From Parus major (Eukaryota; Chordata; Aves; Passeriformes; Paridae): DNA of 64,000 nt. Where the stretch lies: positions 2,802,619 to 2,866,618 of the forward strand of contig NC_031770.1 of assembly GCF_001522545.3 (NCBI RefSeq), read 5' to 3'. Position numbers and translations under genes: made by a program. The notes below the pieces were generated by a model. The model worked only from the letters and a program-made list of their open reading frames with translations, was not told the DNA's origin and searched no databases. Numbering within the stretch: position 1 is the stretch's first letter; every line of letters begins with the position of its first letter. Shown one piece after another: positions 47,580-59,635 of this stretch.

Positions 47580-47596
47580 AAAAAAAAAAAAAAAAA
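47580..47596 (+). repeat. Poly(A) run (A17)
   Basis: Seventeen A, followed by an A-rich stretch with a second A8 run near 47611. No upstream retroposon body is recognised. Confidence 0.94.
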
Positions 47597-48319
47597 CCAA
47601 CGAAAAAGACAAAAAAAATCCAAGCCAAAGGTAGTTTATGTGCAGCTCAGGAAGCTCTCAGCAATGAGTGTGTCTGTGATTTAATAACACATCTACCCAA
47701 AATGACACTTCTAATACTCACTGAGAAAAAGAAGGCATAGCAGCACACAAGGCACTGCTATTGCAGCAACAAACAGCCAAACTACCAGGCATTTATTTTT
47801 CAATGTACACAATTACTGAAGGAGAATAAAAATTGTTCTTTGACACTCTGACAGACCATAGAAAGCCCTGTGCTTCCCCTACTCCCATGCTCCTGACAAG
47901 AAACACCTCACAAATTCTAATAAATGGTGAATAGAAATAAATACTTTAACTACACAGCATCGGGTTTCAAATGGCTTCCTGAATCAGAAAGTGCTGCTCG
48001 TCCATCTTCCTTATTTCTCCACTCTGTAATGGTGGCTCTCCAAAAGTTAAAGTGAGATGGATACTGCAAGGATCACAGACACTACACTGGGAAACCAAGT
48101 ATCAGTGGGTACATCCAGATTTATGGTAGGTGATGGCAGTAAAGTGAAAGTAAAACTGTTTGCACAGTCTGTATTGTTGGCCATTACTGTGTATTTGCCC
48201 TTTTTTCTTGCTTAGCTGCAGCTGGAAGAATGGAAAATTGTACCTTCTGTACGGTATTAGGAGACACTTTCTGATCGTAAGGTCAATCAGACTGGTTTAG
48301 CTGCTTGAGGTATTTATGG

Positions 48320-48452
48320 CACAATCACTCAGTGTCTTTAAGGAAAGGTTAGATACATTTATGGGAAAGGTATTTTGCAGAAGCTTTCCCGCTTCATAGA
48401 GGTCTTGGACAAAATGACCCAGGAGGCCCCTTCCAAGTCTATCAAATGTGGT
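48320..48452 (+). repeat. Old CR1/L3-like LINE tail, plus orientation
   Basis: GTCTTTAAGGAAAGGTTAGA near 48334 and, after a spacer, CTTGGACAAAATGACCCAGG and AGGCCCCTTCCAAGTCTATC match the layout of the 3' ends of old CR1/L3 elements. In those, a TTTAAG-AGGTTAGA segment is followed by TGGACTAGATGACC and AGGTCCCTTCCA. The copy is more diverged than the other two CR1 fragments. The exact subfamily cannot be assigned by eye. Confidence 0.68.
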
Positions 48453-51279
48453 TCCCTGATTGATGCTGTTTCCCCCCAAAGTCTTTTCAAAACACAAAGC
48501 ACTGTTATAAAATTTAATATGATACACTATATAACTTTAACACAATGCCATTTTCTTATAGGAAATGGTTAGCTGGTAGCACAGGAGCCTCGTGCAAGAG
48601 AAAGAAAAGTAGAAAAAAAGGAATTGCAGTGCAGTTTCTCTGCTGAGGGATATCGACTGTAACATTTACTCTGTGTCTGAGCATGGACCCTCAGCTGTGC
48701 AGGGAGGCACCAAGCCAGGGAAGGATATAAGGAACCGAGGTTGTGGAATTTATTTCTCTAGAAAAGCCTGACAAGGCCTGAGGTAATTTTCTATGCTGTG
48801 CAGTAATCATTCCCTCAATGCTGGGAAGCAAATGGACACCCAGCTCTCCCTGTAAATCACTGCCCGGTGCTGCATCAGGGACCGGGAGCAGGGCAGTGCC
48901 AGCGCTCCTGCGCAGCCACAGGCCCGGAGCTCAGGTGTGTCCTGCCTGCCCCAAGTGCACCGCAGCGAGAGGAGCCCGTTCTGTGAGCAGCCCTCTCTGC
49001 CATGGCTCTGTCTCTGCCAGCCCAGCAGCACCGTGGAGCAGGCGGAGCAAATCCCTGAAAACTGCCAGCGCCAAAACCCACACTTCTGAGAAAGGGCAGC
49101 AGCACCCCTGCCAAGGGGTTTGTCAGCAGGAGAGCTTGGGCCACGTTTCCCTTGGCTCAATACAACACTGGCAGGCAGAATGCTCTCCAGGTCTTCTATG
49201 TTTCCACCAAACCATTCAGTAAAATGATAATTTCTCACTACTATACTTCTCTTTTGTTTCAATTTGCTGAATGTTTCCTAAATCGACTTTTTTTTTTATT
49301 TAAAACAATTAACATATTTAAAAATTAAAGTCATGTAATAATTTTTTTAAAAAAGCAAAACCAAACCCAACCAGATTCTCTGGGCCATCTGGTTGAAATG
49401 CTCTGGTCAGCCTCCACTGCTCTGTAGTAAGTTTTAATTTTAGATTCTTACGGGAAAAAAAAATAAAAAGAAACAAATACACAGAATTTTTTGAATTGGA
49501 GTTCACTCTCAAAATCATTTTGTATTAACCTTTTTGTTTTCACTCCAGCTGATTTAGTTAAAGGCCAAACTCTTCTTCCAAAAATCAGCTCCCAGCCCCC
49601 ATCTTCTTGGGATAGCCCTGACAGGAAATAACAACATCCATACACAGACACTCCAAAGCCTTTTGAAGTCTCACAAATGTGAGCTGTTCCCTTGTGCAGA
49701 GCAGGCTGGGATTAACTCTTTTATTAACCTTATAACCTCATCCATGAGAAAGAAAACTAGCCAATCCCTTTTATATATATATATATATAATTTTTAATTT
49801 GGAAGCCTGCAGCCTTCTCTACTCAAACATTTGTGAGCTCACCCTACAGACAGGAGCAAAAAAGCCCATGGGAAGCCCCCTCTCCCTGAGGGAGCTCCAC
49901 AAAAGCCTCTCTTGGGCCCTCCCATTATGTTGCACTCAGTGTCAAAGCTTGTGTTTTCATTGGAAAATATTTTCCCTTTACAGGAGGGTTGTGTCTCTCT
50001 GTATTGGTGAGAGCAAATAACAACCTTCTGGTCCTTTTCAACATGTTGCATCAATGTATTTTCCTGATTCCCATGTCAAAAAAGCAACTTTTAGCAGAAT
50101 GAAAAATCTGACCTGGGTGTAATCCTGACAGTGCTCCAATTTCTCATCCTTAGCTTCATCCCTGCACTGCAGTGCAGGAGGCTCACGTTGGAATAGCTCT
50201 TCTCACCAGAGTCAAAATGGTAAAAATTAGCTCAGAGAGTGACATGAACAGGAATTTCAAAGGCAGGAAAATTTATCTCCTGCTCTTTGTCTTACACTGT
50301 GGTGCACTAGAGTGGTTGGAAGATTTAACTTCCAAGCATCCCATCTATATAAATCCTAGTGGACAACTCCCCAGCTTCTTTTTTTAGGGTGTTGAGCTCA
50401 GCAGCTGGAATCTTCCAGGGAATGATGGTCAAGATAAGGATGGAGAAAAACTTTCTTGTTGTCATCAGGTGTTGGTCAGGGGTCAGGATTAGGGAACAGC
50501 CAAAGAGAGCTCTGTGTGTTACATGAGGTCACGGCTCTTTAGTGTAAGGAGCACGGGTTTGGGCCAGCCCTGCCCCTGCTCTGCTCATTGACTGCTCTGA
50601 TGATACAGCCCCCCTTGGGCTTTCTGCTTTTGCAAGATTTACACTCGGTTTAAATCTCAATAGAAAGCTCCACTTTAGCTTTTAGGAGGCCAAGACACTT
50701 GAAAATCTCCGATGGGAAGGACAAGTGAGGAAGGCAGAATATCTTTCCCTTGCAAAGGCAAATACCACTTGGCTGAGGAGTTTCCAGCTGCTTTGCTGGA
50801 TAAACAGACACATCACAGTTCTAAAGTACAGGGGTGCCCTTCACACCAACAGGCAGAGAAAAGAGGCAGTGGGAAGAGTAAAAGGCACCAGAATAAAAAA
50901 GGCAGGATCCAACTGAAATGTTACCTTCTTTGGTCTTTGAAAATGGGAAAACCCATTCAGGATCAGGAATTTCCAGACTGGGCTGTATGCACCATTAATT
51001 GCTCCATGAAGCAGAGCTGCTCTGCTATTGTTGCATCCTCCAAAAACAGCTGTTACTGTGAGCTCTTTGGGGCTCAGGAACTCCATTTCCCAGTTTTCAC
51101 TTAGTACTTCAGTGATCATATATAAATAATAATAATGATAATCATAACAATACCTGGCTTGCCATTATGTTGTACTCAGTCTTTGTGATGCCTCTCTCAT
51201 GATAAAATCTGTGTATTAAACACTTTAATTGAAACTCTTAATAAAACTGAGATATTTTTACTTGTGCTGTTATATTCAC
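48453..51279. other. Unique noncoding sequence, GC-rich patch at 48.85-49.15 kb
   Basis: No gene is recognised. At 48850-49080 a CpG-richer stretch opens long frames on both strands at once (48807-49262 minus and 48818-49222 plus), which is a compositional effect. A (TA)n run lies at 49772-49790. The rest is ordinary. Confidence 0.6.
49772..49790 (+). repeat. (TA)n microsatellite
   Basis: A perfect TA dinucleotide run of about nine units. Confidence 0.97.
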
Positions 51280-51362
51280 ATTATGATCACAAAGCACTTT
51301 ATAGAATCAAATCAAAGTAGCCAGTCTGATCCTTTTATAGATGATTTTGTGCCACTCAGCAG
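51280..51362 (-). repeat. MIR-like ancient SINE fragment, minus orientation
   Basis: ATGATCACAAAGCACTTTAT near 51282, followed by GATCCTTTTATAGATGATTT and GTGCCACTCAG, resembles the reverse complement of a MIR element. There, a GATCTCAAAGCACTTTA segment is followed by ATCCCATTTTACAGATG and GAGGCACAGAG. The match is short and diverged. An A/T-rich AATAATAATAAT stretch lies upstream at about 51126-51140. Confidence 0.45.
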
Positions 51363-53148
51363 TGCATAACAAAGCTGCTGTATAGACAATTAATTGTCAA
51401 ACACACCATGTTTTGGGGTTTGTCCTGGCTGAGCAGTATCCAAAAGCTTGGGGTTTATCCTTCAGATCGGTGTGGAAGTCTCTAAAGCCACCACAAATAA
51501 CAGGACAAGAGGGACTGGACAGTCTCACCAACTAGACAAGAACAGGCTGTGATATCTCATTATCGAGGTCCCCAGGCCAGAAAGAACAAAGGTTTTAATT
51601 TTCCTGGTTTAGTCATGGAAGCCATGGAAGTTTTGGAGCCGAGTACTGAGCAGCCTCCAAGGGGTCACTGCAAGGGGACAAGGCAAATGCTGGCCCTGCA
51701 AATGCTCATGGTAAATGGTGCCTCCCAAGGTCTGGAAGGATCTCCAGGCTTTGGGCCTTGCACCAGGTACATTTGGAGCTGTGAGACAGTGAAGGGCTTT
51801 GTTCCCTCCTGTATAATTGATAAATTACCATTGTTAGTACTAAACAATACAAGTGAGCACAGAATGGAAACGCACTAATGCTTTATCCAGCTCCAGCAAT
51901 TCTGCTCGTGTGCTCACACTGTTCTTAAATGTGCTAGGTATTTGTTTGATGAAACAATAAGTTTTAGAAAAGAGAAAAATAAGAACTTCAAAGATAATAA
52001 AAACCTTGACTACATACTTTACCACAGGCAGCGGTGAATAAGCTTCAGTACTCTTTATTTTTAACATTCCAGATATGTAATTTAATGCAGGTCTAATGAC
52101 AGTCTCGAACATACTGCTTTAATCGAAATTGTTCAAGCTCTGTTCTGTGACAAGGGCTCACAAGATACCAGCAGGGTTGTCCATTTTCCCCACTTCTGTA
52201 GGGAAAAGAAAAGGGAGGGGAGGGGGACACTCTTGAACTTATGTTGCTATTGATGTGTAATACACAATAAAAAAACAGTTACATTTCAATTACCCACAGG
52301 TAATTATAATTTTATTGTTTGACTGTACTATGGGGATTTTTGTAATTCCCAAGACTAATAATTTTCTATAATTTTACAGGTTGTCAAATAAACTATTAAA
52401 GATTATCTTTGAAAAGGATTCTGCAATTGTAAGGACATATCATACTGTTCCTGTACATTATTAGTAATTAGAGATCCCTGGATAGTGAAATATCCACACT
52501 ATATGCTAGCTGCTGGATACCATATTTTCTCACAGCCTCCTGTAATCTTGAACCAAAGCTTTCAAACTTCTCAGTCATTGTAGCCTGAGTCACGTCCAAA
52601 CTTTTATTAATATTCACTGAGCACTCATTAAGCAATTCTGGCGCGTTGGATACATTAAACCCGTGCTTCCTGATGGGGACAGGCAAAGGCTCCCAGGTCC
52701 ATCCCAGAGCAGTGGAAACAAACACAAAAGGGCTCATTCTGAACTCTGTCCCCTGAAGAGGATATGGGGAAGAAGCAAAATTTATACCAGCACAGAAGAT
52801 GTGACAGTGCCTCTTGACAATGACGTGGCTTGCACAACAAGCCAGAGTTGTGCTTCCTGACTCTATCCTAAAACACGCACAGATGGGGATATGCTGTGAT
52901 ATGATATCAGCACGGCATGTCCACATGGAGGGGAGAGGCATGGGCAGGGTCTCCAGCCCACAAGAAGCAAATGAATTTGGGGTATTCCCTCATCCTCATC
53001 AGCAAGCCCCCCAGATTTACTGGGGTGTTGGTGAGGAACTCCCCAGGCCAGTAGAGACCACCATCTGCACAGCTGAGCAGGCAGCAGCCACTTCTCCCAC
53101 ATAATCTGGGAGAAGCCAGAGGCCACTAAAGCAGCATGTGTCCCTCAC
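51363..53148. other. Unique noncoding sequence with an unassigned 157-codon minus frame
   Basis: The minus-strand frame 52468-52941 (157 codons) has varied amino-acid use and a charged, helix-like C-terminal third, but I do not recognise any family. Its start is inside GC-poor unique sequence and there is no upstream promoter signature. About one frame of this length is expected by chance in 64 kb at this GC content. It is not called as a gene. A purine tract lies at 52200-52226. Confidence 0.5.
52200..52226 (+). repeat. Purine tract with four G-runs, potential G-quadruplex
   Basis: A purine-only stretch with G-runs at 52201, 52213, 52217 and 52222 (three, three, four and five G). The spacing of the last three, with one-base loops, is compatible with a G-quadruplex; the first loop is nine bases. 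Confidence 0.6.
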
Positions 53149-53220
53149 CTGCCCAGGGCTCGGTGACATCCTCACAGCCTCGCAGGGTGCAGCCCCGAGG
53201 AGAAGCAGAGGAGGGATGAG
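53149..53220 (-). other. Candidate 72-bp minus-strand exon
   Basis: Minus-strand acceptor GGGGCTGCTCTTCCTCTCAG and donor GGGCAG|GTGAGG bracket 72 bases. One frame is open through all 24 codons in phase 0 (LIPPLLLLGAAPCEAVR, then MSPSPGQ). The same frame is open well beyond on both sides (53017-53358), and the GC-rich composition also opens the plus strand here. The peptide is not recognised. Confidence 0.13.
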
Positions 53221-56200
53221 CTGAGAGGAAGAGCAGCCCCCGATGCAGGAGCAGCTGGCACAGCCTGTGAGGGCAGCGAGCCGGGGTTCAGCAGCTGAGA
53301 GATGGCTGAGCTCTCCGCCTGCAGAGCCATCAAAGGCACCATTCTTAGCTGGCAGCATTGTTTATTGCAGCTGCCCCAGGAGATCATCATTATTTGTTTT
53401 ATCGGCCTCTTGGATGGCTGTGTGGCGAGGGCTCTGTGCAGGGGGAAACTTCACTGCCTTAAGAGCACTCTCAGGCCATGGGGACTTGGAGGCCTCCACC
53501 CCTGGAGCGTGCACAGCCCCAGCCTGTGCGGACACCAAGCAGGAGCAGCATCTCAGGGCTCTGGACACATCTGCAGGGAGGGGTTTGCCCTGCTCCTGGT
53601 GCCAGGAAGCCTCTGTGGCAGCTGCAGCGCTCAGCAAGGGGCCTGGTGAGGGATTTCCCTCACACCAGGGAGTGGAGGGTGGATTGTGTTGGTTTTACGG
53701 CAGTGTGGAGCTGGTGGAGCAGTATAAAGATACGGGAGCTCAGGGAAGGATTAAGGCCAATGGACTGCAGCTCCCTGCCTTCCTCCAGAGACAACTTGGA
53801 GCCCGTCAAAGGTATTAAATCTGAGGAGTGGCTGTAGATGCACACGCTGAGCTCTCTTTTCCGAGGCCTGCTTGCCTCGCTGTCCCGAGCTCATCCTGCA
53901 CCTATGGGAAGGTGTGGGAAGGACAGTTGATAATTTGGAGAGCTCTTCAATCAGTGGCATTCCTTGCTCCTGAGCTGCTCTCTGCCTGCTAACCCAGCTC
54001 AATGAGACTTAACCCATTACTCCAGATGACTGGCACTTACAGCAAATAGAGGGAAAATCCAAATCCCACAGAGAAGGCTCAATATGCTTCTGGATAAGAG
54101 ACAGCACCATATACAAACACAGAGCTCTCTTTCCCCTTAATTCTGGTCTGTGCTTTTCCTGCTTAACACATCCCTTGTTGGAAGGAGAACACCTTCTGAC
54201 AATTGAATAGTGAAAGCAATTAGAAACAGAATTAATTGATAAAATTAAAGCCCTGCTTTCCTTATGTTTGTCATATGACTACAAATATTGTCACTCCCAT
54301 TAATATTAATTAATATAATTATCAATGTTTCTAATCCCTACACATTTTGTTGAAAAGTTACTCTTAGCTCAAGAATATAATTGTTAAGTCGTGGAAATGT
54401 TAAGTAGCAGCTAAGCAAGTCCAAAGAATTAATAGCAAACTGTAGTTTATCCAGGGATTAGACTTTTAGCAATACATAATCACCTCTTCATGTGTTCATC
54501 CACATAAAATACCTTCCATCCCTCACTACACTTCTGCCTACTTGTCCTTGCAGTGCAGAGTTTTCAAGAATGAAAGAAAAAAAGAAGATAGTAAGTAAAT
54601 ATCCCGTGCAGTTGCTGTTCTTCAAGGTAAATCACTGCACCAAGAGTTCTGTGCCCACAGCTGTGAGCGATGTCAAGGTCAATTATCTCAGGCTGAAAAC
54701 CCTAATGCAGGATACTTTTGTGATCAGAATAATCTGTGTAACACTGCAAAGCCTTCGTTTTGGAGTCAAGCAAAGCAATTCCTCTCTCTCCCGGCTTCCC
54801 CACGCATTGTCTCTCAGTTGGAATGTCACAGATTACTGGAACAATCCAAAGGACTGCCCTGCCATGCAGTTTCTCCTGGAGGGTACCAGCAGCGCTCCAG
54901 GGGCACAGGGATTGGAGCAGAGCCTTCCCTGCTGCCTGCCCAGCTCCTCAGCCAACACCCAGCAATTCCTGCCTGGCAGAGCAGGCAGCACTGCTAGGTG
55001 CAGGATTAATCAGCTCTTTTGGAAATCAGCCAAAGTGCTTTAAAGGCCTTTGTTGTAGGGTAGAGGGGTTTTTCTGCTAGAAGTGAATAATGTAATCATT
55101 TTGCTATTAATTTTTAATTGTATGTTGCTCTGCATTATTACCAATCTATACTGATTTTCCTGAGAGAAATAGGGATGCTGTGCAAGTGGTTTCTGTTAGG
55201 AATGCTGTTGGGCCACGCTGGAAAAGAAGTGACAGAAAAGAGCTGTTCTTCAAAGTTACTGCAGTCACCTGCTGCTGTCTATTCCTACAAGGTATCACAT
55301 TAAATACTTATAAAATGTATGAGCTTAAGAAGATTCATGGAGAACTGCCAGAGTTTCCCTGTTGTCAGGTGTTTTTCTTTGATTTTATTTGTGGGGGTTT
55401 GTTTCTTTTCTATTTTTTTAATGGCCACCCTTTTTAAGGAAAAATTACTTCTGAGAAATCTTTTGCAAGCAAATTAAAACTCACTGATGTGGATGAAATC
55501 AGCAGCAAGAGTAAGAAATACATTCATTCTTCTCAGAAGACAATCTTTATCAAAAATGCTAAGATGCAGCCCACTGATACAGTTAAACTTTCTGGTAGAA
55601 ACACGATAGTATCACTCACTTGTGCCCACTCACAAATCCTTGGTTTCATCTAAGAGAAAACTGGCCATGAGGGGACAGGAAATCTTTAATCTGCTTTTCT
55701 CCATTTCTTCAAATCTCTGGTTCTTATCAACCCGCATCGAACATGAGCAACACAAAAACCTCATGTCCTCCACTTCATAAAACAAATGCAAACAAAGCAC
55801 AGACACGTCTCTGGTGTGAGATGGACTGAGCACAACAAAGTATTGCACGGCAGCAAAGCTGTAAAGCACTTCTGAAAAGGCATTAAATTCAGGGAGAAGA
55901 AATCAATTAGACCAAGAAACAAGTTATGTACAACAATCTACACTTTGCCACTGGCCTAAGTACCAGGGTAAAAGGGGCCCTTCATCTGTTCCCCCCAGTA
56001 TTTGAATACTATCTTCTGCAAAGAAAAATCATGGCTTTTTTTCTCTTGAATCCCTAATACTAATTATGTATTTCAATATAACACTATTTGTGTTATACAA
56101 TATCCTGTAATGTATAATCCCTATAATAAATCACACTGTAAGAAATATTTTATAGAACTATACATTGATGCATTAATAAAATAAACATGTATAAATATAT

Positions 56201-57473
56201 AGTTAGTTGGCTTAAACAGCCATATTAAAAATTATTATATTTTTGGGCAGATATTCAAGATATTAACCGTAAGCTGGGAAATTCTGGAGAGAATTCACAA
56301 AGTTTGCACCTAATTCAGTCGAATTAGCTTTGAAATAGAGAAATAGATGATTTGAAAAGGAAGAATTACACACATTAAATTTTCAGTTAAAAAGAAAAAA
56401 TACCCAGAAATTTTCTACCTGGCCAGTTCCAAACTGCAGTTTTAGTCCTGCCATAAGCCCATGAACATCAGTGAAAAATGTGCCTTTGTCTTCCCCATAT
56501 CCAGTGCTGCAGGATCTCCAGGGGTGCTTCATGAAAGCTCTGAAATATTCACAGTAAGTCCAGTAAGCACTTTCCCAAACAGTGATTCTTTCCTGAGCTA
56601 GGGCCAAAATAGGTCAAGTAAAGGGAAAACCAAAAATGCAGACTATGAAGCAACCTGCCCATAATTTCCCAGCGAATCAGAAATTAAACCTCTTGTACAG
56701 TACCCTCTTCTAGGGGGACTGCATTTATTATTCCAGGAAATAGTTTAATTAAGGCTTATTACTGAAGAACTTCATATACAGTATATTATTAATTTGGATT
56801 ATGCTGTTGCTTCACAGCTTTGAAAAAATAAAACAGAAACTACTGAATTTGCAGTCACCTTTGGTAGCGAGGTTCTGTTCCTCTGCCTATTTGAGATATT
56901 TCTTTCCATCTCCTGCGCCATCATGTTTCAGTTCCTGAGAGCTGTAGATATTTATTCAGTGCCCTTCTATCTTGGCCATCACAAATAGCTCCCTGATAAC
57001 AAATCACACTCTCTGAGCATCATTTGCTGCCAGAAAGGATCCTCGAGGAGCACATGCTCCGTGATACAGACTATCCCCTGCTTTGCTGTGAATGCCATAA
57101 AAAGTTCCACAAAATCAGCTTCCTTGCATTGAGAGGGTAAGAATGCATCATCTTAGTAGTTTTACCACTTCTTATTGCCTGCTTAGGCTTCATACTTAGT
57201 CCCTGCTCCCTGGCTCTTCAAATGAATGCTGCTACTTAAACACAGAGAACGATATGTGCTTAGTGAGAGATTCAAGGATTTCAGCTATCAATAGAAGTTT
57301 AATTATGTGCTGGTGGATGCTCAGGTCCTATAAAGATAGCTGTTGTATAAATTGTACAAAGCCAGCACAGAAGAGACCACTCACAGCTCATCGTACACTC
57401 CGCTCCCGCAATTTAGAGAAAATAAAAAGCAATGCATGGTATTAACTTGCATCTTCTTGCCTAAGTCATAACC
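53221..57473. other. Unique noncoding sequence
   Basis: No gene is recognised. The 191-codon plus-strand frame 53243-53818 is the longest uninterrupted frame in the window, but it overlaps open frames in two other registers in GC-rich DNA and has low-information composition. The 183-codon plus-strand frame at 54492-55043 is also unrecognised. From about 55.9 to 56.4 kb the sequence is strongly AT-rich. Confidence 0.58.
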
Positions 57474-57522
57474 CATCATGTAACGTGATGTTATTCCGTG
57501 TTGTGTCACGGGTAACATGATG
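57474..57522. repeat. Imperfect two-part inverted repeat
   Basis: Outer arms CATCATGT (57474-57481) and ACATGATG (57515-57522) pair perfectly over 8 bp. Inside them CGTGA (57484-57488) and TCACG (57506-57510) pair over 5 bp, leaving a 17-base loop. A hairpin or cruciform is possible, but no known RNA family is recognised. Confidence 0.75.
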
Positions 57523-59635
57523 CAACACAATGTCACACTTCAGGAAATCTTACTAAGCAAGGACCGATTCTTGTTAGCGGTTCAGAATGCGAGCCTCTGA
57601 TCCAAACATATTGTGCCTGATGGGAAAGCATCGCACCGAGAGCCACGTTGGGCAAATGTTTTTCTTCTCTGGCTTGGCCAGCAGATGTCCATTTGTCAGG
57701 TTTGGGTTCAATTGAGATTTCTTTGTCACGAGCACTTTCTCTTGTAAAAGAAATAGCAATTTTATGGCAAGCCAAATACTGAAAAGAAAAGCCCTTAGAA
57801 ATACATAATAAATGTATATTAGCGAGACAGAAAATTGGAAAATGGCCACCTGCCAGCAGCCACATAAATTTTGGAGGCAATGCATTTTTCTGCCATTATG
57901 CATTATCACAGGAATTGCAAATATTTATTAAAAGTATTAAAATGGTGAGAATGTTAAATGTTTCCTTCAGTAGTGGAAATTCGCAGTGCCACATAGAAGA
58001 TAGGATATTCTGATACAATGTTTATTAAAATGACTTCATTTTATTAGGCTGTCGTACACAATAAATGTGCAGGTACAGTTAACAAAAGATCTATTGTGGT
58101 TACGGGAGATTTGTGAGTAACACTTCAAAAAAATAATCTCTTCTGAACTCTATTCATATAAAAAGCATGCTACAAACTTTCATTAACTTCCTTAGAACCA
58201 ATTATTTCCTGAGCTTATTTTCTTTTTCTGCCATCCCCCTGTATTTTGTTAGTCAATTTGTTTGCTCACGTTTTAATGCTTAACAGGATTAAATGCAGTT
58301 TATCTTTAATTTATATACAAGTAAGCTGAGCGTACATGTGCAGCAGGCAACAAAATATGACGATTATTTTGGGGTTCATTTACAGGTCTAAACATGAATG
58401 ACTGTAATGTATTGGGACCTCAGTATCTTTTCATCCATAAACAAAACATTATTAAAAGATCGGTGGGAGCTCCATAATATTGATTGAGAAGAAAATCACA
58501 TTCCAGTTTTGCCCACATTTTCTGCTGGGATTAATCACAGTGATTTTGTTTCTAAGGTTTTGCTGCAGCAAGATACAGACTCAGGCACACCCTGACAGGG
58601 TAACTTTGCTGGTTGGCTCTGCTGGGCTTTGAGCCCCTTCCAGCAGCCCCTGAGCACTGATGGAGACAGTGACACAAACCAAACAAAAAGGAATCAGCAG
58701 TGGAAAGGAGGAGGATGGTTCTTGCCTTCACAACTGAAAGTGTCCTCAAAGAGGCTTCTAAAAGTCTTTTTTTTTTTAATTTAAGAAATGAGCAGAGAAA
58801 TAAGGATCCAGTACTGGGGTTTTTTTCTTACACAAGTGTTCTTCAATTCTTTACAGTCCATTAAGGAAGAGGTGGGATTGGAGTCTGTGTTGTAGGCAGG
58901 GGGTGAATAGATCAAAGTTACAAGACCTTAGATTTATGGTGAGTCTTATGCAAGGAAAAACCTGCCTCTGGAAGATAAAATTTCAGAAATAAAGGATTTT
59001 GCCCTCTGCTTTTATAGGGTACAGTTTTATTCCTTTCTGACAAACATGGAGTTGTGTCAGTTCATTGTTTTTCCATGAAAAAACGCTTTGCCTTGATCCA
59101 GACAGTTTGTATGGATTTGTGGAATATCAGAAGTGGTGCACGGGCTTTAGCACAAAGGGTGTATGCTGGAGAGAGACCTCGGCCACCTCCCTGGCAGAGG
59201 CAGAGCCTGTGCTGCCTTCAGAGGGGCAGGTGTGACATCCTGTCACTGCTGCAGAGTCAGAAACCAGCACTGGGACCGGCTCTGTCCAAAGCATTTGTGG
59301 CTTCAGTCAGTGTAAAAAGAGGAGTCAGCACTTCAAGCAAACCCATTTGCTTGGCCAACCTTATTTAATATGAAGCATGTTTTATCTTGATTTAGGTGGT
59401 TGTTGTTCTTTAATTAAAGAAATTATGGGAGGTCATTCTCATTAGTTTAGAAGAGTCCTCACAGAAGGGGTTTGCACTGATTTAACCTCGGGGTAAACTG
59501 GCACAACTTTTGCATGTAAATAGGATTTAACACTGGACACTTTGTGTGTAATCCAGCTCTTCACTCATGACATCCAAGGAATACTTGGAATACTGACTGA
59601 AATAAAAAGATAATGATGATAAGCTGGGGTCTTAC
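57523..59635. other. Unique noncoding sequence, CNE-like texture at 58.0-58.56 kb
   Basis: No gene is recognised. Between about 58020 and 58560 the sequence is AT-rich and even in texture, with dispersed ATTA words and no simple repeat. It resembles intergenic conserved noncoding elements, but alignment is needed to say so. Confidence 0.5.

Larger units (their letters stand above)
43361..48319. other. Unique noncoding sequence
   Basis: No gene is recognised. There is an A-rich run at 43412-43437. The minus-strand frames at 44853-45408 (97, 83 and 137 codons in three frames over the same interval) have no family resemblance. The 172-codon plus-strand frame at 45511-46029 is likewise unrecognised and C/T-rich. 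At about 44040-44200 there is a small CpG-containing patch. Around 46360-46470 the sequence is AT-rich with many AATTAAA words. Confidence 0.58.

Noticed and set aside
53243..53818. 191-codon plus-strand open frame, the longest uninterrupted frame in the window
   Set aside because: GC-rich DNA in which two other frames and the minus strand are also open; no domain or family resemblance.
54492..55043. 183-codon plus-strand frame
   Set aside because: No recognisable family, no start context or flanking exon signals; length near the chance tail for this window.
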